A stretch of 64,000 nt of DNA from G963422445 sp963422445 (lineage in GTDB: Bacteria; Pseudomonadota; Alphaproteobacteria; Thalassobaculales; Thalassobaculaceae): contig OY729512.2 in assembly GCA_963422445.2 (NCBI GenBank), positions 3,844,001-3,908,000 of the forward strand, in the 5' to 3' direction. Shown piece by piece: positions 1-9,537 of the stretch. Below the pieces are notes generated by a model. The model saw only the letters and a program-made list of their open reading frames with translations. It did no database searches and was not told the DNA's origin. The number at the start of each line of letters is the position of its first letter. Position 1 is the first letter of the stretch. A program made the translations under genes and the position numbers.

Positions 1-23
1 CGGTCGGCGACCCTATCCGCTAA

Positions 24-1205
24 GGATTGTCTGAACAAGTCGGCTCTGGCACAATTGGTTTCTTGGTGACGGAGTGGAATGCGAGCCATGGAGCAAGCGA
101 TGTCTGCGGAGCTGGAGCACGACCTGAAGAAGCGTCGGACGCGGCGCGAGGTCTTTCTCGAGAAGATGGACGGGCTGGTTCCCTGGGAGCGACTGGAGGC
201 GCGCATCGAGCCGTTCGACCCGAAGGCCGGTCGCGGTCGGCGGCCCTATCCGCTGAGGGTGATGCTGCGGGTGCACTGCGTGCAGCTGTTCTACACTCTG
301 AGCGACCCTGGGATGGAGGACCTGCTCTACGAGGTGGAGTCGGTACGGCGGTTTGTGGGGTTGCGCCTCTCGGGTGCGCTGCCTGACGAGACGACGATCC
401 TGCATTTCCGCCACTTGCTGGAGACGCACGGTCTGGGCGAGACGCTGTTCGAGGAGATCAACGCACATCTGGCCTCTCTCGGACACCGCTTGAGCAAGGG
501 GACGATCGTGGACGCGAGTCTCATTGCCGCGCCGTCGTCGACGAAGAACCGCAAGGGCGAGCGGGACCCGGAGATGCATCAGACGAAGAAGGGCAATCAG
601 TGGCATTTCGGGATGAAGGCGCACATCGGGGTGGATGCGCAGTCGGGCTTGACACACAGCGTGGAGACGACGCCGGCGAATGTCTCGGATGTGGCGACGG
701 CGCACGCGCTGTTGCACGGGGGCGAGGAGCAGGTGTGGGGTGACGCGGGCTATCAGGGGGTGGACAAGCGCGCGGAGAACCGGGACACGGACGTGGACTG
801 GGAGGTGGCGATGAAGCCCGGCAAGCGCCGGGGGCTGGACAAGGCGGGCCCGGAGGCGGCGGCGGAGAGGCGCAAGGCGTCGGTTCGGGCCAGGGTGGAA
901 CATCCGTTCCTGTATGTGAAGCGCCACTTCGGTTACGCGAAGGTGCGCTATCGGGGGCTGGCGAAGAACACGCAACGCATCGCCGTGCTGCTCGGGTTCA
1001 CCAATCTGCTCATCGCTGGGCGCGACGCTACCGCCTGACGTGGGGGGAGTCCGTCCGCAACCGCCGCAAGGCGGCGGGGACGGTCGGCTCGGGCATCGAA
1101 ATCCCCATTTCCTGGCACGACAACACGTCCCCGATGGGCTCTGGCGTTTCATCCACGGGCCACGACACCCGTATACCCGAAAAAACCGACTTGTTCAGAC
1201 ATTCC
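24..1205 (+). mobile_element. Intact IS5-family insertion sequence, 1182 bp
   Basis: The terminal inverted repeats are GGATTGTCTGAACAAGTCGG at 24-43 and its complement with one mismatch at 1186-1205. The element is flanked by a direct duplication CTAA (20-23 and 1206-1209), matching the YTAR target of the IS5 group. It sits inside an older copy of the same IS. Another copy is at 53715-54866 and a diverged relative at 63032. It holds one transposase gene. Confidence 0.92.
79..1038 (+). CDS. IS5-family transposase
   Basis: This 319-residue DDE transposase appears full length. The N-terminal DUF772-like region contains the motif GRGRRPYPL, followed by a DDE_Tnp_1 catalytic core. Catalytic acids are seen in IVDASLIAAPSS (first D), WGDAGYQGV (second D) and ARVEHPFLYVKRHFGYAKVRYRG (E in the Y-(2)-R-(3)-E-like end region). 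The start ATG at 79 is preceded by GGAG at 71-74; a second in-frame ATG lies 9 bases on. It is the only copy of this IS in the window whose reading frame is unbroken, so it is the likely source of activity for the defective ones. Confidence 0.9.
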   Translation: MRAMEQAMSAELEHDLKKRRTRREVFLEKMDGLVPWERLEARIEPFDPKAGRGRRPYPLRVMLRVHCVQLFYTLSDPGMEDLLYEVESVRRFVGLRLSGALPDETTILHFRHLLETHGLGETLFEEINAHLASLGHRLSKGTIVDASLIAAPSSTKNRKGERDPEMHQTKKGNQWHFGMKAHIGVDAQSGLTHSVETTPANVSDVATAHALLHGGEEQVWGDAGYQGVDKRAENRDTDVDWEVAMKPGKRRGLDKAGPEAAAERRKASVRARVEHPFLYVKRHFGYAKVRYRGLAKNTQRIAVLLGFTNLLIAGRDATA

Positions 1206-1209
1206 CTAA

Positions 1210-1869
1210 GCGTGATGCTGCGGGTGCGCAGCGTTGCAGCTGTTCTACAACCTGAGCGACCCTGGGATGGAGGACCTGCTCTACGAGGTGGAGTCGGTAC
1301 GGCGGTTTGTGGGGTTGCGCCTCTCGGGTGCGCTGCCTGACGAGACGACGATCCTGCATTTCCGCCACTTGCTGGAGACGCATGGTCTGGGCGAGACGCT
1401 GTTCGAGGAGATCAACGCACATCTGGCCTCTCTCGGACACCGCTTGAGCACGGGGACGATCGTGGACGCGAGTCTCATTGCCGCGCCGTCGTCGACGAAG
1501 AACCGCAAGGGCGAGCGGGACCCGGAGATGCATCAGACGAAGAAGGGCAATCAGTGGCATTTCGGGATGAAGGCGCACATCGGGGTGGATGCGCAGTCGG
1601 GCTTGACGCACAGCGTGGAGACGACGCCGGCGAATGTCTCGGATGTGGCGACGGCGCACGCGCTGTTGCACGGGGGCGAGGAGCAGGTGTGGGGTGACGC
1701 GGGCTATCAAGGGGTGGACAAGCGCGCGGAGAACCGGGACACGGACGTGGACTGGGAGGTGGTGATGAAGCCCGGCAAGCGCCGGGGGCTGGCGAAGAAC
1801 ACGCAACGCATCGCCGTGCTGCTCGGGTTCACCAATCTGCTCATCGCGGGGCGCGACGCCACCGCCTGA
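1210..1869 (+). pseudogene. IS5-family transposase remnant
   Basis: This is the 3' part of the transposase of the outer disrupted copy. Its first 50 or so codons lie upstream of the inserted IS and partly outside the window. One base is inserted near 1229 (GTTGCAGCTG against GTGCAGCTG in the intact copy), which breaks the frame. A 123-bp in-frame deletion between two CGGGGGCTGG repeats removes the segment before the last conserved Arg/Glu region. It cannot encode a working transposase. Confidence 0.88.
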
Positions 1870-2041
1870 CGTGGGGGGGAGTCCGTCCGCAACCGCCGCA
1901 AGGCGGCGGGGACGGTCGGCTCGGGCATCAAAATCCCCATTTCCTGGCACGACAACACGGCCCCGATGGGCTCTGGCATTTCATCCACGGGCCACGACAC
2001 CCGTATACACGAAAAACCGGGGTTGTTCAGACTTTCCCTAA

Positions 2042-3273
2042 AGGCTGGAGCAAGAACATCGCTGTTCGTTCGTGATTCTGCCGCAGACAGAACGAGAAGG
2101 ACTTGCGTTGCTCGTAACCTATTGAAAACATGTTCTATTTTATAGAGTCACTAATTGATCCTCCGAACAGGTTGTCGCAACATGTCGATTTTCAATTTTA
2201 TTTCAATGGGTTGGAGACTCCGAAACAATTCGACTTCACGAATGTTTTCGGGCCGACGGCCGCACTGCCGGTTCGGGACCGCTTGCAGGGCGTCGACGGG
2301 GGAAAGTCTGACCATCGCCGGCATAATCAACAGCCGGATTGATCAGGTCTACGGATATGAACGGCACTTCCTGCGGGGCTTGACCCGGATGCAGACAGCC
2401 CCGGGCTTTCGATCAGCGTGATGATGGCGACGACGCTTGATCATATCAGAGCACAGCGGTCGGAGCAGATACGGTCCCTGCTCGGGCCGGTTCCATGGCG
2501 CCAATGCGTTTGACCGCAGTGGCGGCCTTTTTACAGCGTGATCAGGGCGGGTCGGCTGCCGGCAACTGCGGAGCTGTAATTCGGTCATGCCAAATGGTCC
2601 TGATGTGGTAACTGCCCAGGGCAGAACCCGAAATCAGACTTGGGTAGTTACTTTTTGGATTGCTGTTGGACTTTCATCAATGGCCATCATCCCTGCCCCT
2701 TTCCCGCGTTGCTCTCAAATCAGCGTCCCTTTACCTCTACCGGTATTATCCAGCTTTTCCCGTATGGACCCGTCCGTCACCCTGCCAGCCCGGCCTGTCC
2801 TTCGCGAGATGTCGGTTTGGCGTGCGCGTTACCGACAGGGTTTCCTATGTTGCCATGTCTTCCAACTTCCATGCATCCTGGCACCAATATCCCGGCGGAA
2901 GCGGATCGGTGCCTGTGTCGTTTCTCTTCCCGGTCCGTCGTCGGCCTTTCCTTGATTCCGGGAGAGCCGGCTTCCGCATCGACCTGTTTCGAGACCTGCT
3001 CGGCGTTCACTCGCGTTCCGGCCTGCATGGTCGCTGAACCGTCCAAGACGGTCTTTTGCCACCGGAGCACTTCAGTCGATGTGGTTTTTACAAATCGCCC
3101 CGCCTGCTACCGACCGGAAACGACAGATGTCGGGTGGGTTTTGCATCCACTGGGAAAACGTGCCTTTCCGCGGCATACCGACATCGTTGCCAGTAGCGCC
3201 CGATTGACGCCAGAACCTCAGGCGGTTATGTGTCCTGTCGCAATGCGGCACCAGCACGAAGATCGTCGGATTT
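2042..3273. other. No supportable gene
   Basis: This is 1.2 kb between the IS5 array and the hydantoinase operon. Open frames of up to about 217 codons exist on both strands around 2587-3293 but overlap each other, carry no motif I recognise and lack ribosome-binding sites. I read the stretch as eroded sequence, possibly the remains of a mobile element. The promoter for the downstream operon should lie in the last 200 bases, but I see no clear -35/-10 pair. Confidence 0.5.
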
Positions 3274-5358
3274 ATGCCAAAACCCTCCCCTGAAGTCTGC
3301 CTTGCCGTCGATGTCGGCGGCACGTTTACCGATGTCGCGTTGGAAATCAATGACCGCCAGTTCACGACCAAAGTCCTGACGACACCGGATGCGCCTGAAG
3401 ATGGCGTCATGTCCGGAATCGAAAGAGCCCTCGCGCAGGCCGGGATCATTGCAGGTGACATCGGGCTGCTGGTACACGGAACGACGCTGGCGACCAACGC
3501 GCTCATCGAGCGGAAAGGTGCGAAAACCGCTCTGATTACCACCGAGGGTCTTCGTGACTCTGTCGAAATGGCGCAGGAAAACCGCTTCGAGCAATATGAT
3601 ATCAACATCGACCGGCCGGAGCCGCTGGTACCACGCTATCTGCGCTGGCCAGTGACAGAACGCATGAATGCAGCAGGCAAGGCTCTGCTGCCACTTGACG
3701 AAGACTCGGTCCGCGCTTTGCTGCCATTGATCGACGAATATGAAATCGAAACCATCGCAGTCGGGCTGATTCATGCCTATGCGAACCCCGACCACGAACA
3801 GCGTGTTGGTGAAATTCTGACCGCTGCCCATCCGGACCTGTCTCTGACGCTGTCGTCTCAGGTCTGCCCAGAAATTCGGGAATACGAACGTCAGTCAACC
3901 GCGTCCGCCAATGCGTATATCCAGCCGCGGATGTCGCGCTACCTTATCCGTTTCGACAGTGAACTGCGCACGCGCGGGTTCGTTTGCCCGTTCTTGCTGA
4001 TGACATCGGGCGGCGGCCTGATGAGCCTGGAGACCGCGGTCCGCTTTCCGATCCGCCTGGTTGAATCCGGCCCGGCTGGCGGCGCCATTCTCGCCGCGGA
4101 AATTGCCCGCCAATGCGGTATCGAGAATGTCGTTTCCTTCGATATGGGTGGCACGACCGCGAAAATCTGCCTGATCGACGGGCATCAGCCGCAAATGACC
4201 CGGACGTTTGAAGTCGCACGAGCCTACAGGAATCTCAAGGGCAGCGGCCTGCCGGTCCGCATCCCGGCCATCGAAATGGTGGAGATCGGCGCTGGCGGCG
4301 GCTCGATCGCGGCCGTCGACGGAATGAAGCGGATCACAGTCGGTCCCGAGAGCGCTGGCGCGTCTCCAGGACCGGCCTGCTACGGGCAGGGTGGAACCAA
4401 CCCGACCGTGACCGACGCTGATGTCGTCCTCGGCCGAATGACCCCCGACGGATTTGCAGGTGGCTCGGTCACGCTCAAGCCTGATCATGCAAGATCGGCG
4501 CTTGATGCCGCAATCGGTGCGCCGCTCGCGCTTGATGGACCGCTATCGGCATTCGCCGTTTCGGAAATCGTTGACGAAAACATGGCCAACGCCGCCCGGG
4601 TTCACGCAATAGAATGGGGCAAGGACATCTCGGCGCGCGCCATGATCGCCTTTGGCGGCGCCGCGCCGTTGCACGCGGCCCGTCTCGCCGAAAAACTCGA
4701 TATCGACACGGTGATCGTGCCGGCTGGCGCTGGGGTCGGCTCGGCGATCGGCTTTCTGCGTGCGCCGGTCTCCTATGAAGTCGTTCGCAGCCGTTATATG
4801 AATCTTGCGGAATTCGATGCGCCGGCCATAAACGAACTGGTCGCTGAGATGGCGGCCGAAGCCCATGCGATCGTCTCGGCCGGCGCCGGTCCCGGTCCGT
4901 TTGAGGAGATCCGTCTCGCTTATATGCGATACCACGGACAGGGTCACGAAATCGTCGTGGCGCTGCCAATACGTGACCTGACGGCCGACGATGCGAACAC
5001 TCTGCAGGCGTCATTCGAGGAAGAGTACCGGAGGCTCTACGGCCGCGCTGTACCGGGCCAGCAACCGGAAATCTTGAGCTGGACGCTCTCGATGACGGCT
5101 GCAAAACCGGCAGTCGCCGCAAAATCGGCCTCACCGGCTGAACGCGGCAGCGCTCCGGACGGCAACCGCGCAATGTTCGATCCCGGGATGTCCGGCTATG
5201 TCGATGCGACGGTCTGCTCTCGTGGCACCCTCATCGAGGAGGCGCCGGTGATCGGCCCCGCGGCTATCGTCGAAGATCAAACCACGACCATCGTACCCAC
5301 CGGGTTCACTGCCTGTGTCAACGCTGCCGGACATATTGTCCTGGTCCGGCAGCTCTGA
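3274..5358 (+). CDS. hyuA: Hydantoinase/oxoprolinase A subunit
   Basis: This 694-residue protein has the usual length of HyuA (N-methylhydantoinase/5-oxoprolinase A-type ATPase subunit). An actin-like phosphate-binding loop VDVGGTFTD lies at residues 12-20, a second loop DMGGTTAK near residue 290, and the conserved FGGAAPLHA near 450. The family couples ATP hydrolysis to opening of a cyclic amide such as a hydantoin or 5-oxoproline, together with a B subunit. That subunit follows after 14 bases, so the two are surely one operon. The start ATG at 3274 has only a weak ribosome-binding site but puts the first loop at the normal distance. The exact substrate is unknown. Confidence 0.9.
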   Translation: MPKPSPEVCLAVDVGGTFTDVALEINDRQFTTKVLTTPDAPEDGVMSGIERALAQAGIIAGDIGLLVHGTTLATNALIERKGAKTALITTEGLRDSVEMAQENRFEQYDINIDRPEPLVPRYLRWPVTERMNAAGKALLPLDEDSVRALLPLIDEYEIETIAVGLIHAYANPDHEQRVGEILTAAHPDLSLTLSSQVCPEIREYERQSTASANAYIQPRMSRYLIRFDSELRTRGFVCPFLLMTSGGGLMSLETAVRFPIRLVESGPAGGAILAAEIARQCGIENVVSFDMGGTTAKICLIDGHQPQMTRTFEVARAYRNLKGSGLPVRIPAIEMVEIGAGGGSIAAVDGMKRITVGPESAGASPGPACYGQGGTNPTVTDADVVLGRMTPDGFAGGSVTLKPDHARSALDAAIGAPLALDGPLSAFAVSEIVDENMANAARVHAIEWGKDISARAMIAFGGAAPLHAARLAEKLDIDTVIVPAGAGVGSAIGFLRAPVSYEVVRSRYMNLAEFDAPAINELVAEMAAEAHAIVSAGAGPGPFEEIRLAYMRYHGQGHEIVVALPIRDLTADDANTLQASFEEEYRRLYGRAVPGQQPEILSWTLSMTAAKPAVAAKSASPAERGSAPDGNRAMFDPGMSGYVDATVCSRGTLIEEAPVIGPAAIVEDQTTTIVPTGFTACVNAAGHIVLVRQL

Positions 5359-5372
5359 TTGGACCGAACATC

Positions 5373-7040
5373 ATGCAAAACGCCAGTGCAATCGATCAGA
5401 TCCACATGCAAATCCAGTGGAACCGCCTGCTTTCGGTGGTTGAAGAACAGGCACAGGTTCTTGTACGGACCGCATTTTCGACCTCGGCCCGCGAGGCCGG
5501 TGACATTTCCGCCGGTGTTTTCGATCCGGTGGGACGCATGCTGGCGCAGGCCGTCACCGGGACGCCCGGTCACGTCAATGCGATGGCCTCCTCGGTCGGC
5601 TCGTTTCTCGAGATCTTCCCGGTCACCACGATGCAGGATGGTGATGTCTATGTGACCAATGATCCATGGAAAGGCACCGGGCATCTCAACGACTTCACCG
5701 TCGTGACACCGACATTTTATCGCGGCCAGGTCGTGGCGCTGTTTGCCTGCACTACCCATGTTGTCGATGTCGGAGGCCGAGGGTTTGGTCCAGACGGACG
5801 GCAGGTCTATGAGGAAGGACTGAATATTCCGATCATGCCGTTGGCATCGCGTGGCGTTTTTTCCGAGCCGATTCTGCAGATCGTGCGCGCCAATGTCCGC
5901 AATCCGGTGGAGGTCGAAGGCGATCTCTATTCCCTTGCCGCCTGCAACGAGGTCGGCGGACGGCGGCTGGTCGCCATGATGCAGGAATTCGACCTTGACA
6001 CCCTTGCCGACCTTGGCCGACACATCATTCAAACATCACGCGAAGGCATGCTCACCGAGATTCGCAAGATTCCCTATGGAACATACTGCAATTCCATGCG
6101 AATCGATGGCTACGAACGCCCTGTGGACCTAGTCTGCACGATGACCGTCGGGGATGACGGAATCGACCTTGATTTTACAGGAACCTCCCCGACATCGAGC
6201 TACGGGATCAATGTCCCGCTAACCTATACGGAAGCTTACGCGACCTTTGGTGTCCGCTGCGTCATCGGATCTCGCACCCCCAACAATGTCGGATCCCTTT
6301 CGCCAGTGCGGATCAAGGCGCCAAGCGGCTGCATTCTGAACGCCCCGCATCCTTCGGCTGTCACGGCGCGGCATGTCATCGGCCAGATGCTCCCGGATGT
6401 CGTGCTGGGCTGTCTCAGCCAGATCATTCCGGACCGTATTCCGGCCGAAGGTACGTCATGTCTCTGGAATCCGGTCCTGCTCGGCGGACGCGGACTTTCC
6501 GAGGAGGATTATGGAGATGCGCAACCCTTCGCCATGAACACGTTTCATTCCGGCGGTACCGGTGCGCGGCCGGGCAAGGATGGCTTGAACGCGACAGCCT
6601 TTCCGTCCGGAGTCAGAAACACTCCGGTCGAGATCAACGAAACCATTGCGCCGCTCATCTTCTGGAAAAAGGAATACCGGACCGACAGTGGTGGGTACGG
6701 TGCCCAGCGCGGCGGCGCCGGCCAAGTCATGGAGATTTCACATGCCGACGGCGCACCATTCGTGATCAACACGATGTTCGACCGGATCATTCATCCGCCA
6801 CGCGGCCGCGACGGGGGCGGCAATGGCGTGGCCGGCCGCCTCTATCTCCGGTCCGGCAAGGAACTCCAGGGCAAGGGGCGGCAACCGATCCCCGCCGGAG
6901 ACCGCATTGTCATCGAAATGCCCGGCGGCGGCGGGCTCGGCAATCCGAAGACCCGTGACCGGGCCCTGATTGCCCGCGATGTTCGCAACGGACTGGTCAG
7001 CGCAGAACAGGCGCGAGCCGTGTATGGCCTGGACAAGTGA
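5373..7040 (+). CDS. hyuB: Hydantoinase/oxoprolinase B subunit
   Basis: This 555-residue HyuB-type subunit is the partner of the preceding A subunit in ATP-dependent opening of a cyclic amide. Conserved family segments are VTNDPWKGTGHLNDFTVV (near residue 93), FDPVGRMLAQ early, and a C-terminal glycine-rich MPGGGGLGNP. No signal peptide or membrane segment is seen, so it is cytoplasmic. The ATG at 5373 lies 14 bases after the A-subunit stop with a weak ribosome-binding site, consistent with translational coupling. The length fits the family and the frame is intact. Confidence 0.9.
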   Translation: MQNASAIDQIHMQIQWNRLLSVVEEQAQVLVRTAFSTSAREAGDISAGVFDPVGRMLAQAVTGTPGHVNAMASSVGSFLEIFPVTTMQDGDVYVTNDPWKGTGHLNDFTVVTPTFYRGQVVALFACTTHVVDVGGRGFGPDGRQVYEEGLNIPIMPLASRGVFSEPILQIVRANVRNPVEVEGDLYSLAACNEVGGRRLVAMMQEFDLDTLADLGRHIIQTSREGMLTEIRKIPYGTYCNSMRIDGYERPVDLVCTMTVGDDGIDLDFTGTSPTSSYGINVPLTYTEAYATFGVRCVIGSRTPNNVGSLSPVRIKAPSGCILNAPHPSAVTARHVIGQMLPDVVLGCLSQIIPDRIPAEGTSCLWNPVLLGGRGLSEEDYGDAQPFAMNTFHSGGTGARPGKDGLNATAFPSGVRNTPVEINETIAPLIFWKKEYRTDSGGYGAQRGGAGQVMEISHADGAPFVINTMFDRIIHPPRGRDGGGNGVAGRLYLRSGKELQGKGRQPIPAGDRIVIEMPGGGGLGNPKTRDRALIARDVRNGLVSAEQARAVYGLDK

Positions 7041-7169
7041 ACCGCCCCGAGCATGCAGAATCCGGACCCGCCACCATCAGCCTGATTGGCGCGGCCGTTA
7101 TCTGCGCATTCGCTTGACGCTTGTCGGAGGGGTTCGCAAGATCGCAAATCTGCGGGTGGAGAAATAATC

Positions 7170-7964
7170 ATGGTCGATTCACTTGATTTCGGACTCAAGG
7201 ACAAGGTCGCGATCGTTGCAGGCGGCGGCGCGGCCGGTGACGGGATCGGCAACGGCCGCGCAGCTTCGATTCTCCTTGCTGAAGCCGGTGCCAGGGTCAT
7301 GGTTGTCGATCGCGACGAGACACTCGCCCGGCGCACCGTGGAGATGATCGAAGAGCGAGGCGGCGAAGCGCAGGCAATGGAAGCCGACTTGCTGAAACCG
7401 GATCAATGCAAGGCCGTCGTCGATGCAGCGGTATCCGCCTGGGGCCGTCTCGATGTGCTCGACAATAATATCGGCATCGGCAGCCGCCTCTCGGTTGTCG
7501 ATGAAACCGAAGAGCATTGGGATCGGGTCATGAGCGTCAATCTGAAACCGATGTTTCTGATGTCCAAACATGCGATACCGGCAATGAATGCCTCGGGCGG
7601 CGGATCCATCATCAATATCTCTTCGATTTCCGCGACCCGGCCGAGGGGATTGACGACATATTCGACCTCGAAGGGTGCGGTGATAGCCCTCACGCAGGCC
7701 ATGGCGGTCGACCATGGCGCTGACGGAATCCGAGTTAATTGCATCCTGCCCGGCCCGGTCTATACGCCAATGGTCTACAGCTCCGGCATGTTGCAGGAAC
7801 AGCGTACCAATCGCCAGAACGCGTCCCTCCTCCAGATCGAAGGTGAAGGCTGGGATATCGGCAAGGCTGTCGTTTATCTCGCTTCCGATTGGTCCCGCTA
7901 CATGACAGGCCACCTGATGGTCGTGGACGGTGGCTGTACGCTCTCCGCCAGATCCCGTGGCTGA
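7170..7964 (+). CDS. Short-chain dehydrogenase/reductase (SDR)
   Basis: This 264-residue classical SDR is an NAD(P)-dependent alcohol/ketone oxidoreductase. It has a glycine-rich cofactor loop GGGAAGDGIGNG near residues 19-30 and a DNNIGIG segment in place of NNAG. The catalytic pair is YSTSK (Tyr164, Lys168), with a Ser in the preceding SSIS. The start ATG at 7170 is chosen because GGTGGAGAA lies just upstream; a longer frame begins at 7086 but adds no conserved sequence. It lies 129 bases after hyuB in the same direction and probably oxidises an alcohol intermediate of the same pathway (inference). Confidence 0.88.
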   Translation: MVDSLDFGLKDKVAIVAGGGAAGDGIGNGRAASILLAEAGARVMVVDRDETLARRTVEMIEERGGEAQAMEADLLKPDQCKAVVDAAVSAWGRLDVLDNNIGIGSRLSVVDETEEHWDRVMSVNLKPMFLMSKHAIPAMNASGGGSIINISSISATRPRGLTTYSTSKGAVIALTQAMAVDHGADGIRVNCILPGPVYTPMVYSSGMLQEQRTNRQNASLLQIEGEGWDIGKAVVYLASDWSRYMTGHLMVVDGGCTLSARSRG

Positions 7965-7996
7965 CCCCCTGCTCCGTAACAGAACCGGACCTCGAC

Positions 7997-8548
7997 ATGG
8001 CTCGCCTGCCCTATCTTGACGTCAACGATCTCGTGGACAAGGACAAGGCGCTTCTCAAGCGTCCGATTAATCTGTTCCGCCTGCTGGTCAACAGCCCGGG
8101 CGGTGCCCGGGCATTCGGAACGCTTGGTGGTTACATCCGAAACGACAGCACGCTCGATTCGCGCCTTCGTGAAATGGCAATTCTCCAGGTCGGCTATCTG
8201 ACAGAAAGCGAATATGAGTACACGCATCATGTCCGTCTCGGCATCGAACAGTTTGGCGTGAGCGAAGCCGACATCCATGCGATCACGACAGAGACGGAGG
8301 GACGTGACAGTAAGTTGCCGGAGCTTGATCGGACGGTGTTGCGGGCCGCGCGCGCAATGGTCAGCGATCTCGCGATACCTGATGCCGAGTTTGCAGTTTT
8401 GCAAGAAGCCCTGAGTGCCGAGCATCTGGTCGACCTGGTGCTTGCGATCGCTTTCTATTGTGCCGTGGTCCGGGTTCTGGCGACGCTGGAAATCGATAAC
8501 GAACCGGAATACAAGACTATTCTTGAAAAATTTCCGTTGCCGTCCTGA
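7997..8548 (+). CDS. Carboxymuconolactone decarboxylase family protein
   Basis: This 183-residue protein has the all-helical AhpD/CMD fold. The core runs roughly over residues 40-120 with LDSRLREMAIL and YEYTHHVRLG, typical of CMD-family proteins annotated in catabolic clusters. I do not see the redox CxxC of AhpD peroxidase partners, so a decarboxylase or isomerase-like role is more likely than a redox one. The start ATG at 7997 lies 32 bases after the SDR stop; the open frame extends upstream into the SDR gene without conservation. The substrate is unknown. Confidence 0.82.
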   Translation: MARLPYLDVNDLVDKDKALLKRPINLFRLLVNSPGGARAFGTLGGYIRNDSTLDSRLREMAILQVGYLTESEYEYTHHVRLGIEQFGVSEADIHAITTETEGRDSKLPELDRTVLRAARAMVSDLAIPDAEFAVLQEALSAEHLVDLVLAIAFYCAVVRVLATLEIDNEPEYKTILEKFPLPS

Positions 8549-8563
8549 CCGCGTGAGCTGTCC

Positions 8564-9409
8564 ATGCCAGAACTGAAAGTCATTCTCGACGGCCTTACTT
8601 TCCCCGAGGGACCGCGTTGGCGCGATGGCCGTTTGTGGTTTTCCGACTTCTATTCGCATTCCGTGATTGCCGTCGACCTCGACGGCAACGCCGAGAAGAT
8701 TTGCGCGATATCCGGCCAGCCCTCCGGTCTCGGCTGGCTTCCGGACGGTCGGATGTTGGTGGTTTCAATGCGGAACCGCGCTGTCATGCGGCTGGAGCCT
8801 GAAGGTCTGGCCGTCCATGCGGACATCACGCCCCTGGTTCACAGCCTGTGCAACGACATGACCGTGGACGGCGAAGGCCGGGCCTATGTCGGTAATTTCG
8901 GCTTCGATCACCGCGCGAAGGAAGTGCCGCGCCGCACCAATGTCGTCCGGGTAGATCCTGACGGGGCAACGGCCGTTGCCGCGGACGAATTCTTCTTTCC
9001 GAATGGCATCGCCATCACGCCGGATGGCAAGACCATGGTTGTAGCAGAAACCTGGGGACGATGCCTGACCGCATTCGACAAGGCCTCCGACGGAACCTTG
9101 TCGAACCGGCGATGCTGGGCCGAGGGTAGCGAGGAGTGGATCCCTGACGGCATCTGCATGGATGCTGAAGGCGCAGTCTGGGTTGCTGATCCGGTGAGGA
9201 ATCAGGTGCTCAGGATTCGTGATGGCGGAGAGATCGTCCAGACCATTTCGACCGGAAATCGCGGATCCTTTGCGGTAGCGCTCGGCGGGCGTGACCGCAA
9301 GACACTGCTTGTCTGCACGAACATCCGTAACAATGACGATCACGTTGGCAATCCGGCCGGCCGAATCGAAGTAATTCCTGTCGATGTGCCGGGAGCCGGA
9401 TGGCCATGA
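8564..9409 (+). CDS. SMP-30/gluconolactonase family protein
   Basis: This 281-residue six-bladed beta-propeller lactonase-like protein hydrolyses lactones with a bound divalent metal. Metal-ligand positions of the family are visible: Glu in LTFPEGPRW near residue 12, Asn/Asp in NDMTVDGEGRAYVGN, Asn in FPNGIAITPDG and Asp in WIPDGICMDAEGAVW. It starts 15 bases after the CMD-family gene and its stop TGA overlaps the ATG of a small reading frame (ATGA at 9406-9409). In this operon it would open a lactone made by the SDR or hydantoinase step (inference). Confidence 0.88.
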   Translation: MPELKVILDGLTFPEGPRWRDGRLWFSDFYSHSVIAVDLDGNAEKICAISGQPSGLGWLPDGRMLVVSMRNRAVMRLEPEGLAVHADITPLVHSLCNDMTVDGEGRAYVGNFGFDHRAKEVPRRTNVVRVDPDGATAVAADEFFFPNGIAITPDGKTMVVAETWGRCLTAFDKASDGTLSNRRCWAEGSEEWIPDGICMDAEGAVWVADPVRNQVLRIRDGGEIVQTISTGNRGSFAVALGGRDRKTLLVCTNIRNNDDHVGNPAGRIEVIPVDVPGAGWP

Positions 9410-9537
9410 ACACTCCTGACGACAGCACCGTTTCGAGGCTGAACTGTATCCCGCGCGGCCGCGCGGGAGTGACCGACGGCAAAGCGGCGGGTATGGCCCG
9501 GCGCCATTACCTCGGCCGCTGTAGGGGGTCCGGATGA
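9406..9537 (+). CDS. Possible 43-residue small protein
   Basis: A 44-codon frame exactly fills the gap between the lactonase and the shikimate-dehydrogenase-like gene. Its ATG overlaps the lactonase stop in an ATGA (9406-9409) and its TGA overlaps the next start in another ATGA (9534-9537). It begins MNTPDDSTVSRL and ends HYLGRCRGSG, is basic with three Cys, and has no recognised domain. The double ATGA arrangement is what coupled genes show, but the ribosome-binding site of the next gene lies within it and the length is close to what chance could give. Confidence 0.35.
   Translation: MNTPDDSTVSRLNCIPRGRAGVTDGKAAGMARRHYLGRCRGSG

Larger units (their letters stand above)
1..2037 (+). mobile_element. 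Disrupted outer IS5-family copy
   Basis: Bases 1-23 and 1210-2037 are two halves of one IS5-family copy, separated by a younger insertion of the same element (24-1205). The left end lies outside the window. The right end is an inverted repeat finishing at 2037, followed by CTAA at 2038-2041, the expected IS5-type target. The copy is degenerate: one extra base near 1229 and a 123-bp internal deletion at 1783-1792 relative to the intact copy. Confidence 0.85.

Noticed and set aside
2640..3293. 217-codon and overlapping frames before hyuA
   Set aside because: No motif, no ribosome-binding site, and competing frames on both strands; possibly antisense to an old mobile element but I cannot show it.
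6970..7167. Small gene between hyuB and the SDR gene
   Set aside because: It overlaps the end of hyuB in another frame and has no start signal; the intergenic part serves as the SDR leader.
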